This document shows positions 45,437 to 57,519 of a stretch of 64,000 nt of DNA, piece by piece; the first letter of the stretch is position 1, and every line of letters begins with the position of its first letter. The stretch covers positions 34,144,501 to 34,208,500 of the forward strand of contig NC_037090.1 of NCBI RefSeq assembly GCF_002994745.2. Direction: 5' to 3'. The translations under genes were made by a program, and so were the position numbers. Below the pieces are notes generated by a model. It did no database searches. It was not told the DNA's origin and was given only the letters and a program-made list of their open reading frames with translations. The stretch is from Rosa chinensis (lineage: Eukaryota > Streptophyta > Magnoliopsida > Rosales > Rosaceae).

Positions 45437-46794
45437 TTAAAGTAAGGGGTTCTAGTTGGACCTCCAAATTTGATATTTTGACCTCTCTTACTTATTAAAC
45501 CTCGAATTTAATTTTTTGAATACTTAAAAAGCTAAGTACACCTTCTTAATTTTACCAAAACACCCTTGAACAATTAAATTTGTATTTTCTACATTTTTTG
45601 TTCCTTTTTTTTTTTTTTTTTTTTTATCTCTATCCATTCAACCACGAAGAATTTTGTGAGGGAGCTGCCTACATTTTTGGTATAGTTTTGTGGCGGAACG
45701 AGAAAGTGATTCTTAGAGGGGCCGAACAAGTAGACAATTATAATCAAGATCATAGTTTTTTAATTTTTTTTGCAATATCAGTAGTTCTAGAAAAGACTTT
45801 GGTTCTCAACAAATAATATATATGTCAATTAAAAATAATTAAAATGAGTTGATCTTGGATCTTAATTAGTAATAACTACACCAAAATATTCAATGAATTA
45901 TAAGGAAATTTCAAATCAAATTGTTTTGAACGTCCTATTGTATTAAATGATAGGGCCATATATAGAAATTAATTATCTTTACTTAATTATTTTAGGTAAA
46001 TTATAAAATTTTATAGGTAATATAAGGAAATTCTAAAAAAAAATTATTGAATGTTATATTAATGGGGAAGGTAAGAAGAATATTTGCTTGGGGAAATGAT
46101 CATTTACCCAATTTCAACAACAAAATTGCCCACTTGCTCCACTAACAGTTTTTTAACCCCATTTACCCAAAACACTCTAAGGGAATATTTCCCTACAACC
46201 CAATTAATTCTTTTTTATTTAATTTATTCATTTTTGGCACTTTTTTGCCCTCTCCTTCTTTCTCACTTAGAGAGAAAAGTCATCCTCCACCTTGCTGTGC
46301 TCCGGTGACCAGTGGCCGGCCGCTGTCGAGTGACCGGAATCCCGAATCTGGCTACCAGACTGGTGACCGGAATCCGGAATCTGGCTACCGGACTGGTGAC
46401 CAGATTCCAGCGTCTGAATTTATTGCCCCCTAATAATACCTAGTAACCATATTATTGCCCCCCCAGTAATCATATTATTGCCCCCCCAATACTCATATTA
46501 TTGCCTCCCAATAATCATATTATTGCCCTCCAGTGATTGCATAAACTCCCAAAACCAAAATGAATACACTACAGGCACAATTGATCAATTTATATGCATA
46601 TTATTGCCCCCCAATACTCATATTATTGCCTCCTAATAATCATATTAGGAATATTCAAACCAGACCTTCTTCTTTTATCATATCTCAGATTCCAAACACC
46701 AGCGACTTCCCTGACGTTACGCTTTTATATTATAATATTATAGAATAACAGTGAGTATTTTATTAGCCGGAGTTGCTATAGCTGTCAGCCTGGG

Positions 46795-47297
46795 ATGGAT
46801 TTCTCACTCAAGAAATCCTTCAAATCTCTTAGCTCCAGTAAACACATCTCTGCCGAAGCAGACCACAACAACCATGAGAAGCTCCCCATTTTACTGAATC
46901 ACCACAACGAACAACATGCAATGAGCGCCGTTGATTGCTCCGACCGCCACGAGGTCTTCGTCAAGATAGACGAGGGCGGCGCTTCCTCCACCACTACAGA
47001 AGCCGACCCCACAAAACTAGGCGCCGGGATTTAGCGAGAGTCCAGTATCGATTTTTAGAAGGACGACCGGAGCAATGTCTGCTCCGGTGGGGAATTTGAG
47101 TTTGGTTGGAAGAAGAAGATGGCGGCGAAGACTTGGAGGAGGAGGATTTGCCGTCGAAGCTGATAGGGAGGTTCCTACACAAGCAGAGAGCATCCGACGA
47201 CTTGTCGTTGGACATGGATTTGGAGATGGACGAGCTACGGCCGCAGGATTTGCCGCCGCTAGCGGAGTCTCCGAGGAACTCACGCACGTCTAGGTAG
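46795..47297 (+). pseudogene. Captured 5' exon of an MSL10-like mechanosensitive channel
   Basis: ATG at 46795 opens MDFSLKKSFKSLSSSK, continues through a KLPILLNHH segment and a VFVKIDEGG segment, and after a frameshift gives PSKLIGRFLHKQRASD, SLDMDLEMDEL and PPLAESPRNSRTSR (to 47297). This is the cytosolic N-terminus of plant MscS-like channels of the MSL10 group; the membrane part is absent. Two in-frame TAG codons (47032-47034, 47056-47058) stand where the family has Trp, followed by a frameshift between about 47090 and 47125. The fragment is therefore non-functional, lying inside MULE copy 2 and truncated near the nested CACTA. Confidence 0.7.
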
Positions 47298-47859
47298 ATC
47301 AAGGTATCAGCAGTGAGGAGACGGCGGTGGTCTGGGTGAGGAGACGGCAGATGTGTGTGAGAGACGACGCACTACAACAAATATAGACATTAGTGACCAA
47401 ATCATAGTGACCAACTTATAATTGGTCACTAAAAGAATAGAATTAATGACCAACATTACCCATTGGTCACTAAAATAGTCAGCGCTAAATTTTTTCCAAC
47501 TCCCGCCTAATTATTTTATGTTAGTGACCAAAACTATAATTGATAGGGACCAGGTTATGTTTGGCCGCTGCAAGTTTAATGACACTTGTAGGGAAACGTT
47601 GTCGTTTTGCAATTAGTGACCAACTATTTTACATTTTTCCTTGGTGAATTTTCAAGCGGCAACTTAGCGGTCTCCAAAAAATTATAGGCGCGCTCCCAAT
47701 TCCCAAATTGTGAATGAAAGAATGAAAGATGGATATTGTGACACCCATGTTGTTCTTCTCTCACTCCGACTCTGACTCAAATATTCTCCGACTCATACCC
47801 ATCGACTCCGACTCAATCTTCTCCTCTGCTCCTATTAATTCATCGAGTTATTTGAATTT

Positions 47860-48604
47860 CGAGCTATTGAGATTTTCTTTCGGAAAGATGATGTTGATTT
47901 AAATCTACTCCCGTGCTCCGACACCAAGGTCGCCAGGTCTGACGGCTTCAGCTTCGGGATCGCCTTCGCCTCCCGTTACGGCGCTAACTCCACCTCCCAG
48001 TTGTCTCCGTACGACACTAGACTCTCGCCCTCTCCGTCAACTCCTCTTTCGCTCCGGTCCGTTCTCTCTCTCTCTCTCTCTAAACCATTGCATTTCGTTT
48101 TGGTGATCCTTTAATTTTGTGAATCGCTACGGGGATTTGATGGGTTTAGGGTTAATGTTGATTTTGATATTGATAATTGCAAAATGTTGGTCTCAGTTTT
48201 GTAAGCTTAGCACTGAAAGTATCAGATTGTAGTTAAGTTAATGTTGGCTTGTTTTGAATTCCATCGATTTTTTGTGGTTTGTGATTTTGAATTTGCAGGA
48301 TAATTATGGGGGATATATGGTTGCTTTTGCTGGGCATAAATATGCTGCAAGGTCTACTGTGGCTTTTGTTGCCAATAGTACCTACACTGTCTCCATCTTC
48401 ATTTGCCTGCACAATCGGGACTGTGCAATCAAGACAAACAGCTGCAAAACCCATGGAGGCACTGTGGATTGCAGCCTCAGGATCCAATTGGCATTTTCTT
48501 GCACGGATAAGCACCTATCCTTTCTGAACTCATGGTATGAAGCACAGAACCTTGGTCAGTACTCCCTTTATGGTCTGTATTCAAATCTGAAGGATTCTCA
48601 CTAG
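47860..48604 (+). pseudogene. Captured expp1-like gene fragment inside the CACTA
   Basis: The first exon (about 47860-48060) reads IFFRKDDVDLNLLPCSDT and then ARSDGFSFGIAFASR. After a roughly 240-bp intron with acceptor near 48298, the second reads DNYGGYMVAFAGHKYAARS, CLHNRDCAIKTNSCK, GTVDCSLRIQLAFS and SWYEAQNLGQYSLYGLYSN, stopping at 48604. These blocks resemble a conserved secreted plant protein of unknown function annotated as 'expp1'. Internal pieces (a domain around Cys-rich 'GCDSC') seem missing between FVANSTYTV and CLHNRDC, so it is probably an internally deleted copy. Family identification is from memory of conserved blocks. Confidence 0.5.
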
Positions 48605-49114
48605 CCAGTATAACAAGTTTTTCTGATGTAAAATTGTTTCTGTCAGATTCTTGTAATTTTTTCACTACCCACTCACTCGGTTTGATCGTTCACTTCTTTG
48701 TGTTTCATTTGTATGTTGTTGTAAAGTAAATCAAATTTGAGGATCATTGTGATTGGAGGAGAGATATATGATTTTCAGTAACATTTATGTGCTTTGTTTT
48801 GATATGAATGTTTCGGTTTTGATTTGGTTTGATTTTCCTTATTTCTAAATTTTATTGATCAGGTTGCTTTTCATATATCCAGTGCAAGGATTAGCTGGAG
48901 ACAACGAAGAAGGATCGACAGATAAACGATTGGCTTTTTGTATTTCTGGGTCTGGTAAGAAGTTGCCAGTAGTTTGATTTTTTTTTTTCTCATATAACTT
49001 GACTCTCTATGTTTGTGATCTTTTGTATTGTCACTTCTATATATTGTGGATTTTAGGAAGTTTGGCAGTTGATTTTGCGATTAAATTGTAGTCTGAATTA
49101 TTAATTTATTAACT

Positions 49115-50177
49115 TGTCAGGATGCTCTGGATCTGCTTAATAGCATCGCTCAATCTCCATATGACCAAGACAAGTGCCTCAGTCTCATGAATTAATTGCG
49201 AGAATGCGTCCTCAATAAGGTCACCCAATCCCTCTTTCTCTCTTAATTCACACTCGTTTATGTGAATCTGTGCTTGGTTTGTTTCTCATTGAATTTGATA
49301 TCTGTGAGAAACCCAGTAATTTGGTAAACTAGTGACACAGAATTGGGTATGTTCTTGGGTTATGAGTTGGAATTTTATATATTTTGAGTGTATTTGATTA
49401 CAGAAGGGCTGAAACCCAGATTGAGATTTGTTCAAGGCCAGATATTTATGCTTATTTTGCCTTGGAAAGTTTAAAGCTTGATTTAGATTCATGAAGTTGA
49501 TATGATATATATGCCTATTTCTGTACTGGTAATAACCAATTTAATCATGGATCGAATTGCTTCGTGGTTCTGGTTTGTTACTGTGTAATGTCCTACTTAA
49601 CCTGGATTATGGGTTGCATAGTCCAGGTACAAGCTTTGCTGCCGTGAAGTTATCAAAGGATCAAGCACCAAATAAGTGAGATTTTATGCCCCTTAAAACC
49701 AATTGAATTTACCCATTTTCAGCTAGTGTTAAGTGTTTGTCCTAGAACCCTATTTATACTTATATATTAACTATTCTATTTAGCTAATGACATGTTTAGG
49801 AAGAAGAGACTGGATGACGTGTGCCACGGTGAGTTTTATTTTGCCTTCAAATGTGATACTCCCATGCATTGTTTGTACAAAAGCTATTACATAAAGTAGA
49901 CCAGTGATAGGAGTTAACTTAGTTATTCATGTTTGGTGGTGTAGGTAAAGTAGTAGTGGATGCGAAGGTGGTCAACAAAGGCGATACTCCAAATTTGATG
50001 TAGGTGATTACATCATTTTAACAAACCAATCTACAGTTCATTAAACGAGAGTCATTTATACTCGAACTTTGGTAAGACCTGTTATGCTAATTTGTTCTTC
50101 TATTTTGTATATCCAGAGCAGGACACAAGTTAGAAGCCGCCATTGAACAACTAGGTATCAATGTTTCTGCAAAGTAG
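49115..50177 (+). pseudogene. Unrecognised exon-like segments in the CACTA
   Basis: Segments bounded by plausible splice signals read DALDLLNSIAQSPYDQDKC (about 49121-49180), KKRLDDVCHG (about 49800) and VVVDAKVVNKGDTPNL (about 49948-50000), and AGHKLEAAIEQLGINVSAK (50118-50176, ending in TAG). They look like pieces of captured plant genes, possibly more than one. I do not recognise the parents with confidence. Confidence 0.3.
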
Positions 50178-51526
50178 CTCTCGACTCAGGGTTATCAATC
50201 AGCGGATTTATCAACTGTTTACTTCAGTATGGTGTAACTTTTGTTTATGGAGTTGATGTTGTATATGGACAAGTAACACCCCTATTTGGTCATAAATGAT
50301 GTGTTATTTCCTATAGGTCTGAGTACGTCTATCAGTACAGGAGTTATTATTTACTTTTCAATTTCTTAAGTACAAAACACACAATTAACAGGGCATTCAT
50401 TAGCTTTCTATTTTCTTGTCATTATTATTTCTCTATTGCTTATAAATGCTAGCTTTTATTGGGTTAATGCAAGGAATTTCCAGTTTTTTTACAAGGAAAA
50501 AATTCCTTGCCAAAAGCCATTTTTCTTGTAGCTACTCATTGCATACTTTTATTTCAGGCTACCATATCTTGACTATGTGGCTGCCTAGTTATGTGACTCC
50601 TTATTTGGATGTCTGATTGTCTAAAACCATGTTAGGATGTGAACAATATTTGACGGTGATTCCAGTTCTTAAAAGGCACTCTATCAATTTACCCAGGTTT
50701 AGACATCAGAGTGTTATCAAACTGGGTAGTTTCTCAGTTAGAAGGTGTGGACATCCTTTAATGTTTCATTTTCCTGAAAAATCATGACATATTTCTCGTT
50801 CTTCACTCAGATGCAGTCTAGTCTGGCATTTCTTTTCCAGAAAGCCTTAGTCCTGGCATCTTGTTTGTTTTTAATGTCTTACTTTTTCTTATAGGGCATT
50901 TCGGTGTAAATAAACTCTTTCAAAAAAGAATGCAGGATTGGCTATTTAAATATATGTAACAATTGTAGATATGATTGGGTTAAACTGATCGAGGATCTCT
51001 CTTTGTGCAGTTTTACAGGCAAGTGATCAAGTTGATTTGTCCCTCTTACCAGGTAAAAGTTCCTTTCCTATTTTCTTATTAATTTCAGTATATCTTGTGT
51101 GTTAAATACAAACAATAGTTGACTGAATTTGCTTATCCTCCTTGCTTATAGGAGTAGCATTTGACAGACCGGGGAGATCTTTGGCTTGCGGCAGAGGGTA
51201 TGATTATGCATATTACTGGCTTAGATGAAAATTTTATTTTGTCTTTCAAGTTTGTGAGCTGAGTTGTTTGGAGGTGTCATTGTGTACTTCCCCCTTATAC
51301 ATAAGGCTACTAGAGATGTGAATACTGTCCCTGCCCTGTATAAGAGTTTTAACTTAAGTATCATATTTTCTTAACCAAAAAAATTATTATCTTATTCAGA
51401 TTTATGACTTAGTGATCTTAGCCCATGGTCTTCTACAGTTATTATGATACTTTTCTTTCCACTCTTTTTTGTGTGCAAGCTCAAATAATGTCTGATTACT
51501 TTTAATCTGATTCATTTTACATATAC

Positions 51527-51750
51527 AGCAAATCTTGCTCAAGTGAGGGAGGCAAATCAAGGCAGATCAAGCAGAAAGACAAGAAATGCAACTTGCAGAG
51601 CGAGTTGATGGTTGCGAAGTCTACTGCAGCTTAGCAATGAGGAGTTAGAAATCGTCAAAACTGGTGCAGCTCAGCAAAATGAAGAGTTAGAGGCAGTGAA
51701 GGCTAAAGCCGCTGCACAAAATGAAGAGTTTGGAGGCAGTAAAGGCAAGA
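51527..51750 (+). pseudogene. Coiled-coil coding remnant in the CACTA
   Basis: Translation gives repeats of (Q)QNEELEAVKAKAA-type heptad sequence, interrupted by stops. Such Ala/Glu/Gln-rich coiled coils occur at the C-terminus of some CACTA-encoded proteins and in many host proteins. Origin unresolved. Confidence 0.3.
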
Positions 51751-52678
51751 CAAAATCATACTGACATACTTTTACTTAAATTGATGCGTTATCCTCCCAA
51801 AACTGATGGTATGCATAAATGATTCATTTGTGCTGTTGTAATTATATTATATCAAGGAAATATGATTAGTGTATAACTGTATATAGTGAATACTAGGCCT
51901 TTCTTAGATGCAGCTCTTACCTACATTAGGATGAAAATTATAACTTGTTGTATATGTGTTGTTATATTGCAGATTGGTCTAAGCTTCAAAAAAGTACATC
52001 TTGCAAACTGTCATTGAAGGCTTATGGAACTTCTAGAAAGACTTGTATGTATACCGATTTATTTTGAAATTGCTATTAAGGATGGATATTGACATTTGTT
52101 TATTTTGGATCTGCAAATGTAATAGAGATACGTGTCTTATATTGTATTGGAATTGAGTAGTTTAATATTGATAACTGGTTTTTGAGTACATTTCATTTTG
52201 TGGTGTTGGACTATTGAAGGCTACTTTGATTTGTATTGACGCACTAAGTGATCAGGTTCGTTTTAGCAACCAGGAAAAATTGCCGATTTAGTTACCAAAC
52301 CAATGATCTAACAATATGGTCACTAAAAGCATGTCAGTGAGTGGTTTTTAATGACCAAATTTTGCTATTCAGTGACCATTGGTAACACCTTTAGCAATGA
52401 TTCATAGGTCACTCATGCCATTACTATTTGTGACCATAAGATTGTGGTCACTAAAGACATTTTGAATTAGTGACTGTAAAATCGTGGTCACTAAAGACAA
52501 TTTGTATTAGTGACCAACTTACATTTGTTGGTCACTAAATAGAATTAGTGACGGACCTATAGTGACCACCTTGTGACCAACTAAGTTTGGTCACTAATCA
52601 TATTTAGTGACCAGATTTGTTACTTTTAGTGACCAATGTAGTGGTCATTAATACCCAGATTTGTTGTAGTGACGGCGG

Positions 52679-52679
52679 A

Positions 52680-52749
<70 letters not shown>
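52679..52749 (+). repeat. (GT)n(GA)n compound microsatellite
   Basis: GT run 52679-52703 followed by a GA run to 52749. Immediately right of the CACTA insertion. Confidence 0.95.
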
Positions 52750-52751
<2 letters not shown>

Positions 52752-52766
52752 GTGTAAATTAATAAT

Positions 52767-53181
52767 GGGCTAAATACTGGTTACTACCTTATGGTTTAGG
52801 TCCAAAATCAATTCAGTCTATAGACTTCTAATTTCATCAAAAACACCCCTGCACTTTCAATTTTGATCTAATAGGTCCAATTCGTTAATATTCTGTTATG
52901 GATTCAAGTTATAGTTGGATTATTTGTTGAAAAACTATTTATTTTTAATAGTATGACTCACTCCTAAATTGACTATGCAGGCCACCTCGACACCACATCA
53001 TAAAACATAAGCCATATATGAGCCACGTTAACAAGTTAAATAACTCAATTGTCGGAAAACTAACAAATTGGGCCTATTAGATTAAAATTGAAAGTGCAGG
53101 GGTGTTTTTGATGAAATTAGAAGTTCAGGGACTGAATTGATTTTGGACCCAAATTACAGGGTAGTAATCTGTATTTAGCCC
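52767..53181. mobile_element. MULE-type MITE, 415 bp, perfect 9-bp TSD
   Basis: TSD attaataat at 52758-52766 and 53182-53190. Ends GGGCTAAATACTGG and the complement of GGGCTAAATACAG; TIRs of about 140 bp include 'aaaacacccctgcactttc'. No coding capacity. The terminus is related to the MULE at 10185 (GGGTTAAATACTG). Confidence 0.9.
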
Positions 53182-53433
53182 ATTAATAATTAAAATAAGG
53201 TCAAAACTGTCAATAGATGTTAGATTCAGTAAATGGGGTTAAAAAACTCTTAGTGGAGTAAGTGGGCAATTTTTAGTCTAAAATCGGATAAGTGGTCTCG
53301 GCCCCTATTTTCTTCTCCTCTCTCTGTCCTTATTTGTCTTTTCATATGAATTGACAAAGTCTACAATTATTGAAAAAAATATGGAGGTCCAAATATCAAA
53401 TTTAGAGGTTTAACTAGAACCACCCTTAAAGTA

Positions 53434-54690
53434 AAAATAAAATTAGAACCCCCATACTCCCATCTAACTATCTGATCATCATAACTACATCAAAATATTT
53501 GTACAAGTCTCCTCATCCAGACAATCAAGTAAAGCATGCTTAAGGGTCGTACTCACCACCCTATTCATTGATTTTTTGCTTTTAGGGGATGGGTGACTCC
53601 TAATAGGGGCCAAAACTGTACCCTTCTATCTTAGGGCATGATTCAATTCATTCCCTGTAGGGAATGAATTCTTCACCGTAGGGGATGATTTCTTTCCCAT
53701 TAGGGAAGCATGAGATCTCATTTTGGAACTTGAAGATGCCTTGGCCTCAGAGCACCACCGATTAGTCGATTTTTCCTTCCTTTCCTAGCCGAAGAGCTGA
53801 CCGATATTGACGTGACAATAGCAGGAACAATCTCCTCCTTCCGTATGTCATCCAGACCAAGTAAGTAAGTAACACACTCTTCAACCCCAAATTAATTAGG
53901 GGGGCTTCCACATCTGCAGTCCTCCCACTTTTTTATTTGGGGGGAGAAACTAGAATTTAAATCTTGGGGGGTCGAGATATAAAGTATATATTATTCAAAG
54001 TACATTCTATAATATAATTTGTAGTAATTTTAGTAACTATTTCATTAATGGTAAAACATAAAGATTTACCACTCTGACAACAAATTTATTGTCACACTTA
54101 TAAAACTGTCTATAAACTAGTACATTAGTTTAGGTGGAGTAATTACTACAAATAGAACAAAAATTATCGCTTTTACATCAATTGACATAGTTGTTGTAAA
54201 ATGCATGTAAAAAGAATTATATTTTGTTAAGAAAACTACTAATGATATAATTAATTAGTAAAAAAGGCTATTTACCAACTAATAATTCTGTGGTATAATA
54301 TGTAGTAATTTTATTACATCAATTCAAAGTGGAGTTTTTGTTCTATTTGTAGTAATTACTTCAAAAACTACATCATTTATAAGATTATCAACCATTTTAC
54401 AATTCCGACAACATTTGTGTTGTGAACATAGTATAATTAATATTAGACAAAAAAATATGTAAGAACTCAGTATTGAAGGAGGTTCTCCATTTGATAATCA
54501 ATGTTCTCCATGTGATAAAAGTTAAAACACGTATAATACGCGTATAATTGAAAAAAACTTCATTACGGCGAATTGAAATTGTAGACTCAGTTTTTTTCGC
54601 GTATTATTGAGTTCGATCTTTTTAAACATGTTTTATTCACGTATTCGTTTTATACGTAGAAAAAATACTTGGAAGTTAAAAAAAAAAACT
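53434..54690. other. Intergenic, nothing coding; one repeat segment
   Basis: AT-rich. Contains 'tagggaatga' motifs near 53660-53700 and, at about 54065-54100, 'taccactctgacaacaaatt', which recurs inverted at about 59840-59875. No ORF is supportable. Confidence 0.35.
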
Positions 54691-54699
54691 ATAACAGAA

Positions 54700-55300
54700 T
54701 TGAGCTTCCAAACTGCTCTGGGCACCCAACTAATTTGCGCCACCCCATCCATGCGGGCCTCCAAAGCCACGTTTTGGGGCCCAATAATCTGGGCATCCTC
54801 ATTTCTGCATCTCTGCCACTTGCGGCCGGCCCTTCCACCACAGAGCTCCTTGGCGCCGATTCCTTGACCCAGACTGCGCCTCCGGTGTGACCTGCATTCC
54901 TCAACGCAGGAATCGTTTTCATTCTCACACCTGCAGAACAATGCACATTGGTTCTCTCCTTTACCTCTTCAAATCAGAGCTTAGAGGCTCGCACCTCAAT
55001 CAATCAAAGCGACAGTCTGATCTGGGTCCGTAGGTCCCACCTCAGCCAACTATCAACTTGGTTCGCTATTGTCAGCATCAAAACAGGGTCGTTCCTTCCC
55101 TTCATTCCAAGCATCACGTGCAATCTTCATCATCTTTCAGCCGCCCCTGACGTGGTCTGATCCAACTCGAAATAATTTCCTCAGGAATCAAGCGGTGGAA
55201 GATCTCCTCCCTCAAAATTCAGATATCTGTCAACCGTCCGATTTCAATCGGATGGTGAGTGAGCAAATGATCCCTGGTCAGTTGTTGACCAGGTGATCGG
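54700..55300 (-). mobile_element. Antisense LINE-like retroposon fragment
   Basis: GC-rich block homologous to the antisense retroposons at 6866-8320 and 14539-15942: shared 'ctgggcacccaac' start and a region containing 'gtgacctg' and 'gcagaacaatgcac'. There is no clear T-tract or TSD, so boundaries are approximate. Confidence 0.5.
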
Positions 55301-55361
55301 GACTGTATTCTATTATACTCCCTTTTATGATATACACACGTACATAACGTTTTTCAATCAT

Positions 55362-56446
55362 AATTGTTCAACCTTTTTTTGAACCCTAATATAAATTCAA
55401 ATACCTGAATCTCTCTCTACGTTTTCTCTCTCTGAGAAAACCCTAAGAAGACTTCACGACCTTGAGACTTTTCTCGTCCGGCGGCGGCCTTGGCCTAGGC
55501 TGGCCGTTTGGCTTCGCCGAAGCTGCGGGGCTTTGCTGCCGGGCGGGATTGCTATTGCCTCGGTGGCTTCATGTGTGGGAGGTTTGGCTTGCAGGTTTGC
55601 CGGAATAGGTGGAGGTGGAATCCGGATGCCTTTTTCTTATTCGAGATCAAACTAGACAGATACGGTGGGTTCGTCAAGGGCTTCCAGGACCTGCGGCGGT
55701 GTCTTCGTCATGGGATTTCTAGAAATGGAGGCTGCTGTGGCTATGGAGGAGTCAGAGCAGATCGGGTCGTGGAGGCGTGGCTTTGGTGATCTGGATGGAT
55801 TGATGTGGCGGCGTGGCTATGGAGGGTCTGGCCGGATCGTGATGGCCGACGTGGCTTGGTGGTTCTGGGCGGTTTCGTGGGGTGGTAGCGGCGGCGAGGT
55901 TCTGGATGATGGTGGTCGGCAGCACTGCTCCGAGCTGTCCACAGATTTTGGTTGGGTGATGGTATTTGGGCTAGGCTTGGAGCACCCTTCCCTGCTGGGC
56001 TGCGAGCTGGACTTCCTCTCTCTTGGAGCTGCCCTCCTGGGCTTTTATTTTGGGCTGGGGTGTTTTGCCCTAGGCCCATTTCTATGTTTTTAGTTTATCT
56101 ATTTACAATAATCTCCTTTTTAGGAACCTATGCTCCTTTTTTAGTGAGCATTAGTCTACATAGCTATGGTTTCTTTTTACACCAAGTTAATGAATCTCCT
56201 GGAGTACCACAATTGAGTGCATTGACGAAGGGAGATTCAAGATAATTTTCTTTGTGTACGCTGAGATTTGTAGTTGTGTAGGCTCGTAAAATTCAAATGA
56301 GCATCATTGTACTAGTGGATAGTACCCGTATTCCCTTACCTGCTTGACCACTGATTTAGGTTACAAGCATATAGGGTTTATTTTGTATGTGCCATTCTGG
56401 CTTTAGGATTAAATGAAATCTCTATTACTCTGTCAAAAAAAAAAAA
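55362..56446 (+). mobile_element. Poly-A retroposon, 16-bp perfect TSD
   Basis: Perfect TSDs aacgtttttcaatcat at 55346-55361 and 56447-56462, with an A-tail at 56435-56446. A CT-rich leader with 'gagaaaaccctaag' (55430) precedes GC-rich sequence with leaky ORFs (55508-56093) of no recognised family. The 3' end differs from the 8916/13160 group, so this is a separate subfamily. Confidence 0.82.
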
Positions 56447-56513
56447 AACGTTTTTCAATCATTAGATTGATAAGCATTTTTACATGATCTAACATAGAAT
56501 ATAAATTTTCTAA

Positions 56514-56880
56514 GGGAGAATTCCATAAATGGTCACTCAGTTATGACTTATTCAACACTTTGGTCACTCAATTTTCAAATGTATCACTTTGGTCACTCAA
56601 CTATTACTCTGTCAATCACTTTAGTACCCAAGGTACATCTTATCTCACTTTAATCACTTCTCCCAATCATTCTAATACAAATTTCTCAATTTTTCACAAT
56701 TGGTTGGACGAAAATATCATTAATATTGTAGCAAATAATTGTTTTTAATGAAAAAAATTAACGAAGTGACTAAAGTGAATAACAGAGTTAGAGTTGAATG
56801 ACCAAAGTGATATATTTAAAAAGTGAGTTACCAAAGTGTCAAATAGGTAAAAGTTGAGTGACCATTTGTGATATTCTCTC
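56514..56880. mobile_element. MULE-type MITE, 367 bp
   Basis: Ends GGGAGAATTCC and the complement of GAGAGAATATC; TIRs of about 100 bp contain 'aaatggtcactca'. Flanking 9-mers attttctaa (56505-56513) and atttcctaa (56881-56889) match 8/9. Confidence 0.82.
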
Positions 56881-56889
56881 ATTTCCTAA

Positions 56890-57519
56890 TGCATAACGAA
56901 ATATTTAAATTATACATGTATCTAAGCGGGGAATACTGATAACTTGCTTTGTAAGTGACATAACAACACCAAGGGTCCAAGGTCAGGGGCTCAGATGTAG
57001 GCCTTTCTAATTGCCCACCTACAAACAAGAGAGGCTAAGACTCTTAAGTCTCTAACCCTACAAAAGAACTAGTCAAAACATGTGAAGTACATGTTCTCAA
57101 ATGCACATATAAACAATATAACATATCAAGATAGAATGTGTTATTAATATGGTAAATTTTATTTTTAAAAATGACATATGTCAACATATAAGAAGGTAAT
57201 TTGTTAACCAGTTCAATAGGTTTTCACTACATTAGTTTATTAAAAATTTAAAAAAAATAAGGGTATGACATACATCAAGGTACTCTAGATGACTCCGTCA
57301 ACAACAAATTAAAAATAAAACCAAAAATAACTAGCCATTCATGAAAAAGAAATCAATCTAAGAAATGGAATGAAGACAATTTCAAATTAACCAACTACCA
57401 ATTATCAAAACATAAATCGGAGTTCTTGCAAATAAGAAGAAAATAGGTATTGTTAAAATAGAAATGCAATGCAAATAAATTTTATATGTTTATGATTATG
57501 AGTTGAGCTGTATTTTCAG
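56890..57519. other. Intergenic, nothing recognised
   Basis: AT-rich sequence between the MITE and the AAA-ATPase pseudogene. The expected upstream AAA-ATPase exon (with Walker A) is not here. Confidence 0.35.

Larger units (their letters stand above)
47370..52671 (+). mobile_element. CACTA element, 5.3 kb, non-autonomous, with captured exons
   Basis: Termini CACTACAACAAAT and its complement, with perfect 3-bp TSD acg (47367-47369 and 52672-52674). Subterminal regions (47390-47640 and 52330-52650) are packed with 'ttagtgaccaa'/'ttggtcacta' motifs in both orientations. No TNP2-type transposase was recognised. The interior looks like spliced host-gene pieces: an expp1-like fragment (47860-48604), an exon-like segment with DALDLLNSIAQSPYDQDKC (about 49120-49190), short exons at 49800-50177, and a coiled-coil region (51527-51745). 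Confidence 0.88.
46090..53305 (+). mobile_element. MULE family copy 2 (Pack-MULE) with MSL10-like cargo
   Basis: Ends GGGGAAATGATCATTTACCC and the complement of GGGGCCGAGACCACTTATCC; flanking 9-mers tatttgctt (46081-46089) and tattttctt (53306-53314) match 8/9. The left 600 bp matches copy 1 at 16518, including the minisatellite (46420-46650). From 46795 it diverges and carries an MSL10-like exon. A CACTA (47370-52671) and a MULE-MITE (52767-53181) are nested inside. Without them the element is about 1.5 kb, close to the 1.38 and 1.37 kb of the other copies. Confidence 0.82.
45445..53425. mobile_element. Outermost TIR element (MITE-like) enclosing a nest
   Basis: Left end AGGGGTTCTAGTTGGACC and right end the complement of GGGTGGTTCTAGTTAAACC, TIR about 45 bp including the shared 'aaatttgatatttKgacctc'. 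An 8-bp direct repeat ttaaagta lies at 45437-45444 and 53426-53433. Own sequence is 45445-46080 and 53315-53425; everything between belongs to later insertions. The 8-bp TSD suggests hAT, but no transposase is present. A T-tract at 45606-45627 lies in the left arm. Confidence 0.65.

Noticed and set aside
55508..56093. Two overlapping ORFs (93 and 142 codons)
   Set aside because: Inside a poly-A retroposon with 16-bp TSD; Trp/Gly-rich with no recognisable family.
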